From: Coprinellus micaceus
Lineage: Eukaryota > Basidiomycota > Agaricomycetes > Agaricales > Psathyrellaceae
DNA length: 64,000 bases
NCBI GenBank assembly: GCA_951394405.1
Contig: OX596344.1
Coordinates: 1,240,001 to 1,304,000 of the forward strand
Direction of reading: 5' to 3'
In this document: piece after piece, positions 12,031-25,102 of the stretch
Numbering within the stretch: the stretch's first letter is position 1
Layout: every line of letters starts with the position of its first letter
The notes under the pieces: generated by a model
What the model was told of the DNA's origin: nothing
Database searches by the model: none
Seen by the model: the letters and a program-made list of their open reading frames with translations, nothing else
Translations under genes and position numbers: made by a program

Positions 12031-12791
12031 TCAATGCCGACGGCTTGAAGTCGAAGGAGGGGAGGCCTGGGATGATCCTGTCACGGTGTCCCACAGGCGG
12101 CGGAAGTGTGCCGAGAATAGGGTCGGCGCGGTGTAAAAGGCATGGCCCAGCAGTCGGAATTTGCTAGCAACGGGGCTTAGAGCGGCTTGTTGGTCGCGTT
12201 GCGGTGTCACAGTGAAGGTTGTGTGTGTATCCAACAAGACGATCCGTTGCTGGATTTCCCATTCGTATTCGAAAGGCCGGTCCCGAGATGCACCATTAGA
12301 GACCGTCACCTGTCTATCCCGCACCTTGCTCATCTCCTTATGCACATGGTCAAGGCCCTCGATGACTTCCATGCATGAGGTCAAAAGCCGCCCAAGTTCC
12401 TCCTCCTGATTACTTGCATCCGCCTAGAGCTGTCGGCTACGTCGAGCCAAGTACAACTCTTCCATTTCCCTTAGGGAGAACTATCGGGCACTGATGAAAT
12501 CAGTCGTCGAGCTGCAGCGTCACAGGAGCTCACCTTAGTCTCTACACGTCCCAACACGACCCGGAGGGCCCTGCGATAGGTAGCATCCATGCCCTCCTCC
12601 TCGCGGTCCCGTTCGGTGTCAAGGCTGGTATCCTCCTCAGGATAAGGACAAAGAGGTGATCCTGTGGCTTCCGGCGGGGAGGACAGCCCCTGGACCTTAT
12701 CCGTGCCAGAATGCGAAGCCGCCATGAGGTTTGCGAGGTCTCTGGGAGAACAGATCCCGGACCCTCCAGCTGAGAAGGGGGGCATCGACAT
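12031..12791 (-). CDS. Unrecognised small protein
   Basis: Two exons on the minus strand: 12791-12534 and 12423-12031, joined by a 110-bp intron (donor GTGAGC, acceptor CTCTAG) that restores the frame; 216 residues. The N-terminal part is Ser/Pro-rich. The middle is predicted helical (ATYRRALRVVLGRVE, then EEELGRLLTSCMEVIEGLDH). No motif was recognised. It is the only minus-strand gene inside the 4.7-22.5 kb block, so it is either a separate cargo gene or a host gene caught between elements. Confidence 0.45.
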
Positions 12792-13923
12792 CAGGATTTG
12801 GGGCTGGTGAAAGGGGTTACAAGTGGGAAAGCCGACAAGGAAATGAGATGAGGCCCGTTGGTTTTATACTGGGCAGCACCGAACACCTTGCGTAGTAGAG
12901 CGAGGAAATTTGTTGGGAATCAGGAATGACGGATGCGTTCAGGGTCAAGACCAGGGTTCCCATTGGCAGCCGCTGGAAGTGATGCAATCATCGGAGAATC
13001 AACACCGTCGACAGTACCATGGGCACAGGTTCGGGGTGCTGGCCTTCGAAGCCTGCCAAGAGACACATGAACAGATATGGATGGCTATGAATGGCCGCCT
13101 GATGATTGCGCACTCTGTTTGGCAATTTATGCCGATGTGATGCCGAATCAAAGCGCCTTGGCCGCAATGCAACATGATCTCGCCCCGTCTCTCCTCATCA
13201 ACAAGCGCGGGCAAAAGGAACACTTTCTTTCCCTTTCTGCTCACTGTAATTGAAGGCACCACCCCGTCGACTCCCAGGGGAGAGGACACCACATCAAGAT
13301 CACCCTAATTGCGCATTGACTCCATAGAACTTCGACCACCCCTGATATCTGCCGAACGAAGGGGCCCAGTTTACTTCCTTCGCTCCCACAGTAACTTCCC
13401 ATTTGACGAATCACCCCAAGGACCTAGGCAATGAATCCATAAAGATACTAGCCCTCAACGATTCTCGACCTCTGCCGAACAACAGCACTTCACCTCATCC
13501 AAGTTATCACAATGGATATGGCCTGGCGAACCCTCACTCCCAAATTAGTGTTCGCCCAAAGAATTGCTCCATGGACGCAACGCAATAAGTCCAGAAGAGC
13601 ACTAAACTGGACCCGGAAATTTGGCGTTATGGGGAAGAAGGTGTTCATGGGTTCCCGGGATGTTCATATTCCATTGCATGTCAAAGCCAGGTGACCCTCC
13701 GCAGACAACCACATTTTCAGTTACCTTATCTCATCAATGAGGGATTTTGTCCTTGTCTGTATGACCCACTTACCAGAACCTATTGATTAAGAATGTCGCC
13801 ACTCCCGAACGTCTTGGAAGACATAGCAATCTGTCTGGAAAGAGGGGACCGGCAACTCAGTGAGGAACCATACCTTCAATTGTCGCCAGCGACATAAATA
13901 GGCCGGCTCACCATTCATCCTAG
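12792..13923. other. Intergenic region
   Basis: About 1.1 kb with only short shadow frames. I looked for inverted similarity to the DNA right of the Plavaka gene and found none that was convincing. Confidence 0.5.
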
Positions 13924-16900
13924 ATGCCCCACCTCCCTACCATGGAGCGGGATCTCCAGGGGAGTGGCACTGGGCAGCCACACCCCCCATTGTCTTCGAA
14001 CCCAACAGCCCACACTGGTCGTGCTCGGGCTGACTTCACATCAACTTTCATGCCGTCGGATGAGTTCTTAGCCCCAGGCGTAAGTCTCCTGTCCTCATTA
14101 ATGCCACTATTTGTATTCAATCCTTCCCAGGACACCATCAGGCGTTCACCGTCGGGCGAGTTGAACAGAAATTGGGCGTTCCCTCAACCACCTGGAGGCG
14201 TCATGGGGGTTCGTTTTCAGCCAGTTTTGCCTCACCTGCCATTTCTGATTTCCCACTTCCGATTAGCCTGGAGCTACCACAGAGGAGCAGGGATCCTCTC
14301 CCCCCACTGTTTCGTCTGGCTCCAGACAACCCCCCGCTCCCGCACCTCAGTCTCGTTCACGAGGCACTTCGCCCACTCCGACCTCTCCCTCTCATTCCCA
14401 AAACACCCCTCTAGTCCCCATCCCTCCCCCTCGTCCTGGAAGTGCCCCTCCCACCCCCGCTGGCCCTGCAACCCCTACCACTGGAACGACGGGTCACAAC
14501 AGGTCGGCATCCTTTGCCTTTGCTGGTCTTGGAGGTCAAACCGTCAATGTCATGCCGGAAGCAGAAGCCCAGGTTCGTTTTTTGCTTGTTCGTTTACTCT
14601 GCCGGGATACACTGGCCCTGACAAATACCTTCAGGACCCAGTTCTGACCTACTATGGTCGTTATATTGAACAAAATGCGTTGAGATCGATCATCCTACTT
14701 CGCTTCATTCCTCTTTGCTTTGAAGCAGCTGGGATCCAGCCTTCTGGAACCTTTCAAGCCCCACTGAACGGCACGCCGATCAGCATAACACGGTTCCTTC
14801 ACCCAGGCAAGGTGCACGAGACCCTGATTGAATTCAGCGCCTTTGTTGTGGCGACCCTGAGCGACGACAGTCTAACACCTCGAGAAAGATCCCTCACCAT
14901 CGAGGATAGGATTATTACGATCATTGTTATGTGGGGGAAGGCTTACCTTGCTGCGCATATCTTGGCGTCGACGCCAATGGACCTGTCGGACTTGCTCACA
15001 ATCCTACGCCCTTTCGAAAACAGCATTGAGATTACAATTCTGTTGGCTGCAGGCTCGCAGTTCAGCCTCAACACGCCTGACATGACTCTGACGCGGATTC
15101 GAGCGGGGTGGAGGGAAGGTGAGTGACGCTGCGATGCTATTGTCACTCAATCCTGATGTCTTGTTTCCAGTGTTTGACTCAGATCGAACGATGTGGTACG
15201 AGGCGTTCTGCGTTTTTCCCGCGATCCTTCAGGCATCTACCTCCTTTCTTATTCCACAAAAAAATTGCATCTGATAATTTCCACTAGCTCCAGACCTGGT
15301 TCTCTTCATTCGTAACTGAAGGCTGCCAGGTGTCCCTCAACTGCATCCAGGACGCCCGGATGTTCCCAGACCTCGCTTGGTACATCAAGAACCGTGCGTG
15401 GGGCGACCTCGCAGTGGCGCTCTTGAAGCATGCTGCTAGTGGTGGCTACCTTCATCACTTCGACTTTGACCCCCACGTCGCAAATATTCTGGACCCTGAA
15501 CAGTATGATCTCGAACTCCAATCGGTGCGTACATCTCTTCAGCCTTCTATGATCGCTGCTCATCCTTCCCAGAGGCGTGGCCAACAGTGCCTCGACCTGG
15601 CCAGACGAACCGGGCCCAACAGGGTGCAAGGAGACTCTGCCGTTGTTCTCATCTTCCGTCATCTATGTCTATCAACATTGTCAACTTGGGCATTGAATTA
15701 TCTGGTGAAGGAGGGTGCGGCAGAAGGTGTTGAAAAGTTCATTGATGGCACTAACCCGTTCATCACCTATGTCGGGGAAAGTGATGTGCCTCCATGGACT
15801 TGGCTAACCGCTCTCTCGACCGGCTTTGTGAGCATGTCAATACCTTCACCCTCAACTTATCGGTCTAACTCCCCACATCAGATCTCTGCTGGGCTCGCTG
15901 CCATCGATGAACTCGGCTTCCCTGGCCTTACCGCTGACGCTATCGTTGGGAAAGATACCTTGATGTCTCTTTTCAAGATGAAGGTTGAGTCCACCCGTGA
16001 ACTATTTGCCGATATGTGGGGCTCCCCTCACAGAGAAAGGGCACGTCACCACCTTCAGTGGATCGGGCAGTACAACTTGTATAAGGCTACTACTGCGGCG
16101 ACCGCCTTCTCCCTCCACCTGAACACCAATGCGCCCAGTCTCTATACCAGTACCGATCCTGAAACTACAGAGGTGGAAACTATCCCTGGGCTCAAGATCA
16201 TTGGACCAAACCCGCAGTACACCATGGACTTTGTCGGCAAGTTTCACCAGCTGGCACAGGGCGCCGAAAGCGATGGTATGTTTCAAAAGCTATCTGGGCT
16301 TGAACGAAACCCCCATGCTAATACCGGAATGTCAGATGAGGAGTTGCCCTGGGGCCAGTCCCTGTGTGAGTTGTATGAGATGTCGTACCATACCAGTAGT
16401 ACGTCAGTTTACCTGCACTCTTCGCAGCAGCCAGTAACATTTTCCAGTTCAACATATGACCCAACGTGTTCAAACGGCCTACACCAACTCCATTCTTGCC
16501 ATAACACCTGGCGTGGCGGACGCTCTCGGCGAGGGTGGGACTTTCCAACCTCTATTGTCATTGATATTCGCTCACTTTCCTTTCCAGTTGCCGCCATCAG
16601 AGTTAATGAGATTATCGCCCAGGCAAAGCTCACTGCTGCTGGGCACAAGAGGGAGATAGGGCTGGTTGGAAGTACGTCACCCTCCCGACCACCGTGAAAA
16701 AATATCCTAATTGTGTCCACGTTCAACAGGACCTGACTCCAGGGATGATGTGGCCCATGAAGCGTTCGTCCGCTACACTACATTGGTCGACACTCAGAAA
16801 GTCACCGTTCGCGGGCGGCCTCGATACTCTTCCCTTGCACCCAGGCCCTCTCAACTGCAGTTGCAAGGCCCTTCCTCAGCTCAACCACCGTCATCGTCGT

Positions 16901-17445
16901 CCCAAGTCGCATCCTCGTCGTCTCAAGGCGCATCCTCATCATCCCAAGTCCCATCCTCATCATCCCAAGTCCCATCCTCATTGTCCCAAGTCCCATCCTC
17001 ATCATCTCAAGGCGCATCCTCGTCGTCCCAAGTCCCATCCTCGTCATCCCAAGTCCCATCCCTGGCTCAATCATCGTGGTTGCAAGGCCCTTCCTCAGCT
17101 CAACCACCGTCATCGTCATCCCAAGTCGCATCCTCATCATCCCAAGTCGCATCCTCGTCATCCCAAGTCGCATCCTCGTCATCCCAAGTCGCATCATCTC
17201 CCCAAAGGTCCTCGTCTGGTGGTCGTACACACTCAAGGTCACATTCCAGGCGTGGTGGACAGGGTGGACGGGGTGGACGGGGTGGGCGCAGCCGTGGGCG
17301 TGGCCACGAACTTGAAGCTTCTGGGATGGCTTTTGGTAGATGGAGAATTAAAGGCCGGGCACAGGGAACCCCTACTACGAGTGAACCGACTGCAATGGAT
17401 TACCATGAGGGTATCCTCGACTTTACCGATGGGGAGACCTCTTGA
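13924..17445 (+). CDS. Unrecognised 993-residue protein with Ser-rich repeats and RG-rich tail
   Basis: Eleven exons fit in phase: 13924-14079, 14131-14208, 14267-14572, 14635-15118, 15171-15232, 15288-15524, 15573-15827, 15882-16398, 16448-16534, 16588-16671, 16730-17445. The intron after 15232 appears to be GC-AG. The N-terminal 180 residues are Pro/Ser/Thr-rich. Residues from about 180 to 750 are globular and mostly helical (DPVLTYYGRYIEQNALRS; TWFSSFVTEGCQVSLNC) with no family I know. The last exon encodes a 7-residue Ser-rich repeat followed by an arginine/glycine-rich segment (RRGGQGGRGGRGGRSRGRG), typical of RNA- or DNA-binding tails. It ends 244 bp upstream of the Plavaka transposase on the same strand, so it may be a second gene of that element. 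Confidence 0.55.
16884..17208 (+). repeat. 21-bp coding minisatellite, two blocks
   Basis: Tandem units of 21 bp encode SSSSQVA or SSSSQVP. A higher-order duplication repeats the leader LQGPSSAQPP in front of each of the two blocks (about 16860 and 17079). Confidence 0.85.
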
Positions 17446-17688
17446 ACAGGCTTATCAACACTTGTATCTTGCACTTGTACAATATTCACTTAGTTATGTC
17501 GACATATGCCTTTTTATATCGCACAATTGCTTTTAAACCCTCACTTCCTTGACATCTGTTATCTCAGGAGATAAGATCGGAGAACGGTCACGTGCAATGT
17601 TGAATGATGCAATCTTGGCGACCTTGGACCTTGATCGCAACGAGCACCACCTTCCTTAGACCGGTTGTGGCCACCCTGAAAGCTCCCA

Positions 17689-20600
17689 ATGTCTTGGGCA
17701 GATGACACCCACGATTCTGACCAACCAAACCAGCCTTGGACTGCAAAATGTGTTTGTGGAAAACAGTTCATGCAACCAAACAGTTACACGCTTCACATCG
17801 GTTCTTGTAAAGGCTTTAAAGGTCGACTTAGCCTGCGTTTGGGTGAAGCAAAGCAGCGACGGCGGGGCACAACCACCCACTCGACCTCTGGGCCCTTGAT
17901 TTTGGGCCAAACCACCAGCGATGCCGTCACACCCAGCGAGGGCTCCAGAAACACACCATGGGGTTGGAAGAGGAAGCTCGGGTGGATCAACGACGAAAAC
18001 CTTGATGTTGACATCATTGTTCCCCCACCTTGCCCCGGAGGCATCAATCCAGAACACCCCACACAATCCATAGTAGTATGTCATCGCTTTGGGCTTCAGC
18101 CTTCAGGCAACTTGACTGAGATTCCCTCCATAGCAATCAGCCGCCCTTGCCAATGAAAATCAACCTGGCGAGTTGGAGGTAAAAGCTCACATACGTCTCC
18201 CTCTAGTACCTCCTCTAAATGAAATCATTTTATCCAGGGATCTGCTTTGGGGGCTCAGAGTATCCACCTAGATCTTGGAAGAGGACATCGAAAGAAGAAA
18301 TTATCTTACAAAATCAAGCCGAAAACAAATTACCTGCCATCGTCCACCCTTCCTGCCTCCCTGTTTCCTTCAGACCAGCTCCTTCAGCCAGCACCAGCAC
18401 ATCCAGTGGTAGCGGCAAAACCCGACGAAAGGATAAAACTTGCTCCTACCCCTACTCTCCCTGTCGCAAAGATCCGCACGCCTATCAACAACTGTGGACT
18501 GTACAAGGTTTTCAGGATGCATGGTTCCAGGGACATGCCTCATGATCCCGACAACTCGACTGTTCCCGAAGACCTCAGAGATTGCCAACTTCTGCCAGGT
18601 GAAGCCACTTCAACGGAAGCGACCAAAAAGCCACCCAAGGACCATAGATCACAGTTTTACCCCTTTCCTAACCTGAGCTCATATCGTTTGGGGAGTTGGT
18701 TTTGGTCAGATGACGACAAGAGTCAGCGATCATTCCAGGATCTAGTGGACATCGTTGGGAGCGATGATTTCAACCCTGCAGATGTGAGGGAAGCAAAGTG
18801 GAAGCAGATCGACGACCTTCTTGCAGGTTCGGGCTACGACGTTGACGACATGGATTCAAAGGACTGGGTAGACGACGGCATCTCTTGGAAGTCATCTTCA
18901 ATAACCCTTGATGTCCCGTTCAGTCGGTATACAGAGAGTCCCGGGAACCATCCATTTACAGTTCAGGGATTTCACCACCGGCCGCTTGTACCCATCATCC
19001 GGGAGAAGTTAGAATCATCTGCTGGGCGCGAGTACTTCCATACTTTGGGCCATGAACTTCGCTGGAACCCAGGGCTGGGGAAGGAACATGTTCGGGTGTA
19101 TGGGGAGATGTACACCTCTGCCGCGTTTTTACAGGCTTATGAGGACCTTCAGGTGAGCTGGGCTCCCATATGCTGTGGCACAACACTAACCATGTGCGCT
19201 AGAAATCACCACCAGAGCCAGACTGCAAGCTCCCCCGACATGTGGTCGGATTGATGTTCGCATCTGATTCAACGATGCTGGCTTCATTCGGTACAGCGAA
19301 GGTTTGGCCCCTATATGTGTTCTACGCAAACGACTCGAAATACAAACGCTGTAAACCCACTGAAAGTCTCTTTGAAACGATCGCATTTTTTGAGAAGGTG
19401 AGTCGCTACGGCTGATATTGCAAGTCACTGTGTTGTTACCTAACTTCTGGACGATTAAACAGCTCCCGGACAACTTTAAAGACTTCATGACCAGACTTTC
19501 TGGTAAAACGACCATCAACCCAGCACTCCTAACCCATTGCCAGCGAGAACTCTTTCATGAGCAGTGGCGACATATCCTTGACGAAGACTTTATCGACGCC
19601 TACTGCCACGGAATTGTCGTAAAATGCTACGACGGGGAGGAGCGGCGTTTCTATCCCCGCATCCTGACATACTCGGCTGATTACCCGGAGAAAGTCCTCC
19701 TTGCCAGCATCAAGAATCTTGGCTTGTTTCCATGTCCACGATGCAATGTCCCAATGCAAGATGTACCCGCCATGGGCAAGAAACGTGACCGCGCCAACAG
19801 GATACGTACCGCTCGTACTGACAACGAGGCCCGGCGAGCACGTATCTCAAAGGCAAGGTCATTAATCTATGATGATCACCATCCAGTAACTTCGACCCTT
19901 GTGGACGGAAACATGGCAGAAGGATCATTGATACCAACCAATGTATGTCTGTCTCTTCAAGTTCCAGGTTCTTCGTGGCGAACCTAATGGTCACACCATT
20001 GGCAGAATGCTTTCTCTGACAAGTTATCCTCCCATGGTTTTAACCTATTCGCAATGCTCGTTGTCGACCTGATGCATGAGGTTGAGCTCGGGGTATGGAA
20101 AGCGTTATTCATTCAGATCTTACGCTTGATGGAGGCCACGGACAAAGGGGCTATCAATAAGCTTGACGAACGGTGAGCAAGGGCCAACACTTTGTTGCAC
20201 CAGGCAATTTCACTGAATGCACTCACCCAGATACCGCAGTATGCCAACATTCGGCAAAGATACGATCCGTAGGTTTACAAACAACGTAAGCGAGATGAAA
20301 CAGCTTGCCGCGCGAGACTGGGAGGATCTTTTGCAGGTATATGCCTTTCATGAATTCCTCGCTTGTTCAAGCACATTACTCACAACCGATCGCCTGCTCC
20401 AGTGTTCTCTTGCCGCCTTTGAGGGGCTCCTACCACCACCCCATGGTGGGCGCCTCATGAGCCTACTGTTCATCTTCTCTGAATGGCATGGCTTGGCGAA
20501 ACTTCGGTTGCACACCGACCATACTCTCACCGTACTCGATACTCTTACAACGGATCTAGGTGATGCGATCAGAGGGTTTGTGGACAAAACGTGCTCCAAA

Positions 20601-22487
20601 TTTGACACCAAAGAACTGGTACGTGAGTATCAAGCCCGAAAGAGGAGAGAAGCCCGGCAACAAGGAAAGAAGAAAGCATCCAAAAAAACGGGAAAGCAAG
20701 CAGCTAATGAAGAAGATCGGGAGAAGAATCCTGAGCAGCCCAGGAAGCGCCAGAAGATAGGAGGTGATACGCTACAGGCGTCTCAGGCCAGCCCAGGTGA
20801 GGAGGAGAGCAATGAGGCCTACAGGAAAGCTGACTTGGTTCTGACCCAGGCGAGGCCACTGACGATACAGCACGTAAACAGAAGTCGCTGAATCTCAATA
20901 CCTACAAATTTCATTCCCTAGGCGATGTAGTGCCTACCATACGTATGTTTGGAACTACAGACTCGTACTCAACCCAGATAGTACGCCCTGATCCCCTGAT
21001 TTCTGACAGGACAAAAACACTCACTCCCAATCCTCGCAGCCGGAACAATTTCACAGATACCCAAAGTCACACTACAAGCGTACGAGCAAGAAGAACGTGA
21101 GCAGACAGCTCTCAAGAATCCAGATGCGGCAAGCCCGCATCCGAAAGCTCCGGAAGCAGCTTCTGCCTGAGCCTGACGAGGGCTACCAAGACGATGAGGC
21201 GCACAGCCATCCATATTTCATCGGCAAGTCCCAAAACAGCCCCATCAGTGTTCCCTCATTTTTGCAGGCAACAAGGGACGACCCGGCAATGAAGGTGTGA
21301 CTATTTCCTAAGGACATCCCCGCACTCCATGCTGACCGTATAAAAACACAGGACTTCACTCCCAAACTTAAAAGGCACCTCCTCCCCCGCATATATGCCC
21401 AACTGCTCAGTGAAGCCGAAGCCTTGAAGATTGAAGATCAGGACGTGCCGCGCATTGCACTTCTAAGGAGCTTGGTGAATTCGTCAATTGACGATCCCAA
21501 CTTCTTCAAGTCACCCGACAATGAATCCGACGCAAATAGTATATACTTTCACTCCGACAGATTCTATGCGCACAAGGTCCTACATATAAACTATACGTCA
21601 TATGACGTCCGCCGAGAAACCGATATTGTCAACCCCAAGACATCACGTAGGAACGTCATGTGTCTTCGGAACGTTGAGGACGACACACCCAGCGATCCCA
21701 GGGCCCAAGGACATGCAGAGGCCTCTAGTGGTCCTGCATCATCGCCACCACATAGGTTCATCCATGCTCAAGTCTTAGGAATATTCCACGCCAACATCAT
21801 TTATCGAGGTAGAGGTTCACCGGACTTGCGCAAGCGCCGACTTGACTTCCTCTTCGTGAGGTGGTTCACCTTTGTAGATCCAGACCCGGCATATCGTCAT
21901 CTTGATCGAGTCGTCCTCTCGCCCCTGAGGAATGTCGATGCGGTTGGTTTCCTTGATCCTACTGATGTCCTACGGGCGTCTCACATTGTCCCGCGATACT
22001 CCCTGGGTCCCATGTACCCTGAGAGTCAAGGCACTCACCGCCTCTATCCCAACAAATGTGGTTCCGATCCTATTGTTTCCAAACAAGCGAGGGACTGGGA
22101 GGATTGGCATGAGTATTTTGTGAATCGGTGAGTAGTATAGCATGTTATTTGTTGACTTTCCTCATTCCATTTGCTAGATTTGTCGACAGAGACATGCTCA
22201 TGCGTCACTTGTGGGGCCATGGGGTGGGGCATACATACTGCCATAGTGATGCGCCTTCTCTCGCCGAACCCTCTGATCCCACTGACTTAGAGGTCACAAC
22301 CACCCATCCCGGTCCCACAATCAATGAGAGGGAACACACAGAAACAGTGGATTACCAAGACACCCTTGAGGATTTGGAAGGGGCGGAGTTGGAAATAGCT
22401 TGTGGTTCTGAAGATGAAAGCTGTGAAGACGACGACTCGGACATTCAGGACCCTGACGATGAGTTCCGGGACGAAGTACTGTGGTAG
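17689..22487 (+). CDS. Plavaka-type DNA transposase, apparently intact
   Basis: Twelve exons with consistent phases: 17689-18075, 18134-18178, 18238-19152, 19203-19397, 19463-19942, 20006-20172, 20231-20336, 20403-20796, 20850-20980, 21040-21294, 21352-22127, 22178-22487; 1,386 residues with no internal stop. An N-terminal zinc-finger-like motif (CVCGKQF...LHIGSC) is followed by the family's landmark blocks: GHELRWNP with GEMYTSAAF, HVVGLMFASDST, LPDNFKDF, RRFYPRILTYSADYPEK with CPRCNVPM, the segment VDLMHEVELGVWK, KFHSLGD with MFGTTDSYSTQ, and a C-terminal RDMLMRHLWGHGVGHTY. Plavaka elements are basidiomycete DNA transposons related to the KDZ group and distantly to CACTA. An intact reading frame across twelve exons suggests recent activity. 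I did not find terminal inverted repeats or a target-site duplication. Confidence 0.9.
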
Positions 22488-23926
22488 GCTAGAATAGCAT
22501 TGACTGTCGCCTTATTATGTAGAACTGCTTTAACTTTTTAGTGGTGTGTGGTCAGAACATTTCAATCAGCCCAGCCCAAGCCGTTGCACTTCTGAGAACA
22601 CCTGGTCTGCGTCTGAGGTTCCTATTCCTGCCCTTGGCCCCTGCCCAAGATTGGCCCAAGAACCACTAACCTGAGACCATGCGGTCATGCCAATACCCTG
22701 AAATATAATCCGACAGCACTTGATAGGTCATGTATCACCATCCTTTGGGGCCATGAGCGATCTCTGGCGCCAAAGTGCCATTACGGCCTCAGGTACCCCT
22801 GCCTTGCGAATCTGGTGATCGTCATTTCTTACAAGACCATTCCCCGGCAATCATCCGGTCATGTGTCACCAGACTTCATTTCCCTACCAAATTTCGCTCA
22901 CTGACCCTATTCGGCAATAGGTGACAAGGCAACGGCAATCCCTGGCAAGGGTTGGCCCGCAGTCACCAGGTGCTTGGAACTGGTCGCATAACCCTGAGAA
23001 AATCATCGGGACTCGATTTTCCTGATGTAGCAGACATACCTTCGAGGTCTCCTCGCAGGCCTTGCTGTCTGTCTTGTGGCTTGTCAGCGATCTGAACGTG
23101 ACTCCATCGTATCCGTGGTTTACCCATTCAAGGCAGCGAACATCCTCTGCAGTCATTGTTTTGCGAGTCTCTATAGATTTTGAAGCGGGGAGAGGAGGGG
23201 AGCCCGGAGCGTTGACCATTGCGGAGCAAAGGGTTTGGGTGTGATACACTAATGCCGGGGCGCCATGAGAATTGTATCACGCAAGAAGGTCATTCCTCTT
23301 TCACAAAGGACATGCCAGTGTTCAAACGCGAGACGGTAGGGACACGTTAACAGTATTGAGCACTGGGCTTGACGCGTCTGTCGGGTCAACGGCACTGCAC
23401 GGCATGTCAACCCTTGCCGTCTGGGCTCCCCACCCGCCATCGATCATAATTTCCTTATACGGGGGGGTAGGACCTCCCCTTGTGTCACATCATTCTTTCC
23501 AAGATCTGAATCGGGGCCACCTCTTGATGATGAAGGAGTTGAGTTATGCGAGCGGTACTGAGTTGACTTGGGGTTTGGGGAGTCCATTATGGCAGTAACA
23601 AGAGCGGGGAGGTGAAGGGGGAAAGGGAGAGTGGCCGGGGAGGGGAGCTTTGGGGGAAGGAGGACGTTGAGTCGGAGGAGAGTTTCGTTTTTGGTATCAA
23701 GTTGAAGTTGGGAGTTTTTTGAAGGTGAAGAAAGGATAAGGTAGGGAGTGCCCAAATAAACTTGATCAACCATCATAGGCATCCAGATCACGAGGGCTCA
23801 TACGTCGAACATGCCTCGAGGTGTGGCCCTACATATCGTAGCCTTATCGGTAAGAGGGCCCTGCTACCTCCCCCTTCCATCTCCAACCCCCGCGACTCGG
23901 AGCAACATCGATCGATACATCCAAGC
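22488..23926. other. Intergenic region right of the transposase, possible element end
   Basis: GGTCATGTATCACCA at about 22726 and GGTCATGTGTCACCA at about 22857 form a short dispersed repeat, which could be subterminal. Minus-strand open frames at 22884-23249 and 23444-23791 have some protein-like stretches (MTAEDVRCLEWVNHGYDG) but I could not join them into a supported gene. Confidence 0.4.
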
Positions 23927-25102
23927 ATGCCGACAGAGCCTCCTCAATCTGCGAACTCGACCCGCCGGAGCAAGACGTACTTCTACCAGCCCGTCGTTAT
24001 CGAGGTATAGCGATATTTTATATCATATGCCGTTGGGTCGGTGCTAAAACCGAAGGAACTTATTATGGCAGGTCGAGGGCACTCTCTACCGCGTTCCTAA
24101 GCACGGGTTCGAGAAGTGGTCTGAGTCCGCATTTCCTGACATGTTCCGAGTCTCGGTTCCCCACGATAGCATCCCGGGACAAACATGGGAGGGAGATACA
24201 ATCGAGGATTCCATTCGGTTGGTTGGATGCACCAGAGGAGAGTTTGAGTCGCTGTTAGAGCTTCTCTATCCAACGTACGTGCGTACTTGCTTGAAACCAA
24301 CCCTACTATGGAGTCATGCTTGGCCTGGTGCCTACGAGGACTTGAGTCGAGCCGCACTAACCGCCTCATTTCTCTCACAGCAAAACCATCGGGCTCCCTA
24401 ATACCTTATGCCAAGACGAGTGGGTTGGAATTCTGAAGTTGGCGAGGTTATGGGATATGCCTCAGGTATGTACATTTCAAGACCTTGTTGACAATCAATC
24501 GAGTATGCTGCCTCGGACGATGAATCGTCATGTTGACCGTCACACCGTCTGTCCAGGTAGCGACTCTGGCCATCGAGAAGCTGGAAGCCTTCAACATGGG
24601 TCCAATCGATAAGGTCCGCCTTGGAAGGGCGTACAACGTACCTTCGTGGCTCAAGGCCGGGTGCGCATCCCTCGCTGGAGACACACTGGCAGGCAAAGTA
24701 ACGCTCCAAGAAATGGCCTCTCTGGGCTGGGAAACCGCCTTCCGCATTCTCTGGGCCCGAGAAAACTTGCTACCCCAAACGCCCAGGGATGACAGCCTCA
24801 AACTGATGTGCGGATTCTGTGTCTCGAAGAGTAGGTACGTATCCATGCAGAAAGACGCCGAGGGCATGTATTGGTGCTCAAATTGCAGTGGATACCCTGG
24901 GAAGGGAGGTAAGAAGAATGGCTGGGGCGTCTATATCCCTCGTGATGCGCCAGGGTTGGAGGTTGTGTTGGGAGGTGTCCGGCTTGTATCACACAGTAGC
25001 CCATACGAAGCTGCTGAGAAGGCGGTGCTGGAGGCTTGCCAGGAGATGATCCACGCGGAGGGCGCTCCAGCCCGGGTTGGAGGATGCAGAGAGGATAAAT
25101 GA
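23927..25102 (+). CDS. BTB/POZ-like protein with C-terminal zinc ribbon (copy 1)
   Basis: Four exons: 23927-24004, 24072-24274, 24381-24465, 24557-25102; 303 residues. The N-terminal part has the pattern of the expanded Agaricomycete BTB family: VEGTLYRVPKHGF with DMF, then IRLVGCTRGEFESLLELLYP, EWVGILKLARLWDMP, and the after-BTB helices IEKLEAFNMGPIDKVRLGR and WETAFRILWAR. Near the end two CxxC pairs (CGFC, CSNC) suggest a zinc ribbon. BTB proteins usually act as protein-interaction modules, often as cullin-3 adaptors; the specific partner here is unknown. It runs tail-to-tail with a paralogue at 25514-26708. Confidence 0.75.

Noticed and set aside
16694..17536. A His/Pro-rich or a Met/Leu-rich protein from the minisatellite
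   Set aside because: These are alternative frames of the 21-bp coding repeat; the Ser-rich frame continues from the upstream exons.
22884..23249. A minus-strand gene right of the transposase
   Set aside because: One stretch looks protein-like, but no start, splice partner or family could be assigned; it is mentioned only in the intergenic entry.
12792..23926. Terminal inverted repeats of the Plavaka element
   Set aside because: I compared the flanks by eye and found only short matches (such as isolated CACTA and TAGTG) that do not extend; no pair is strong enough to report.
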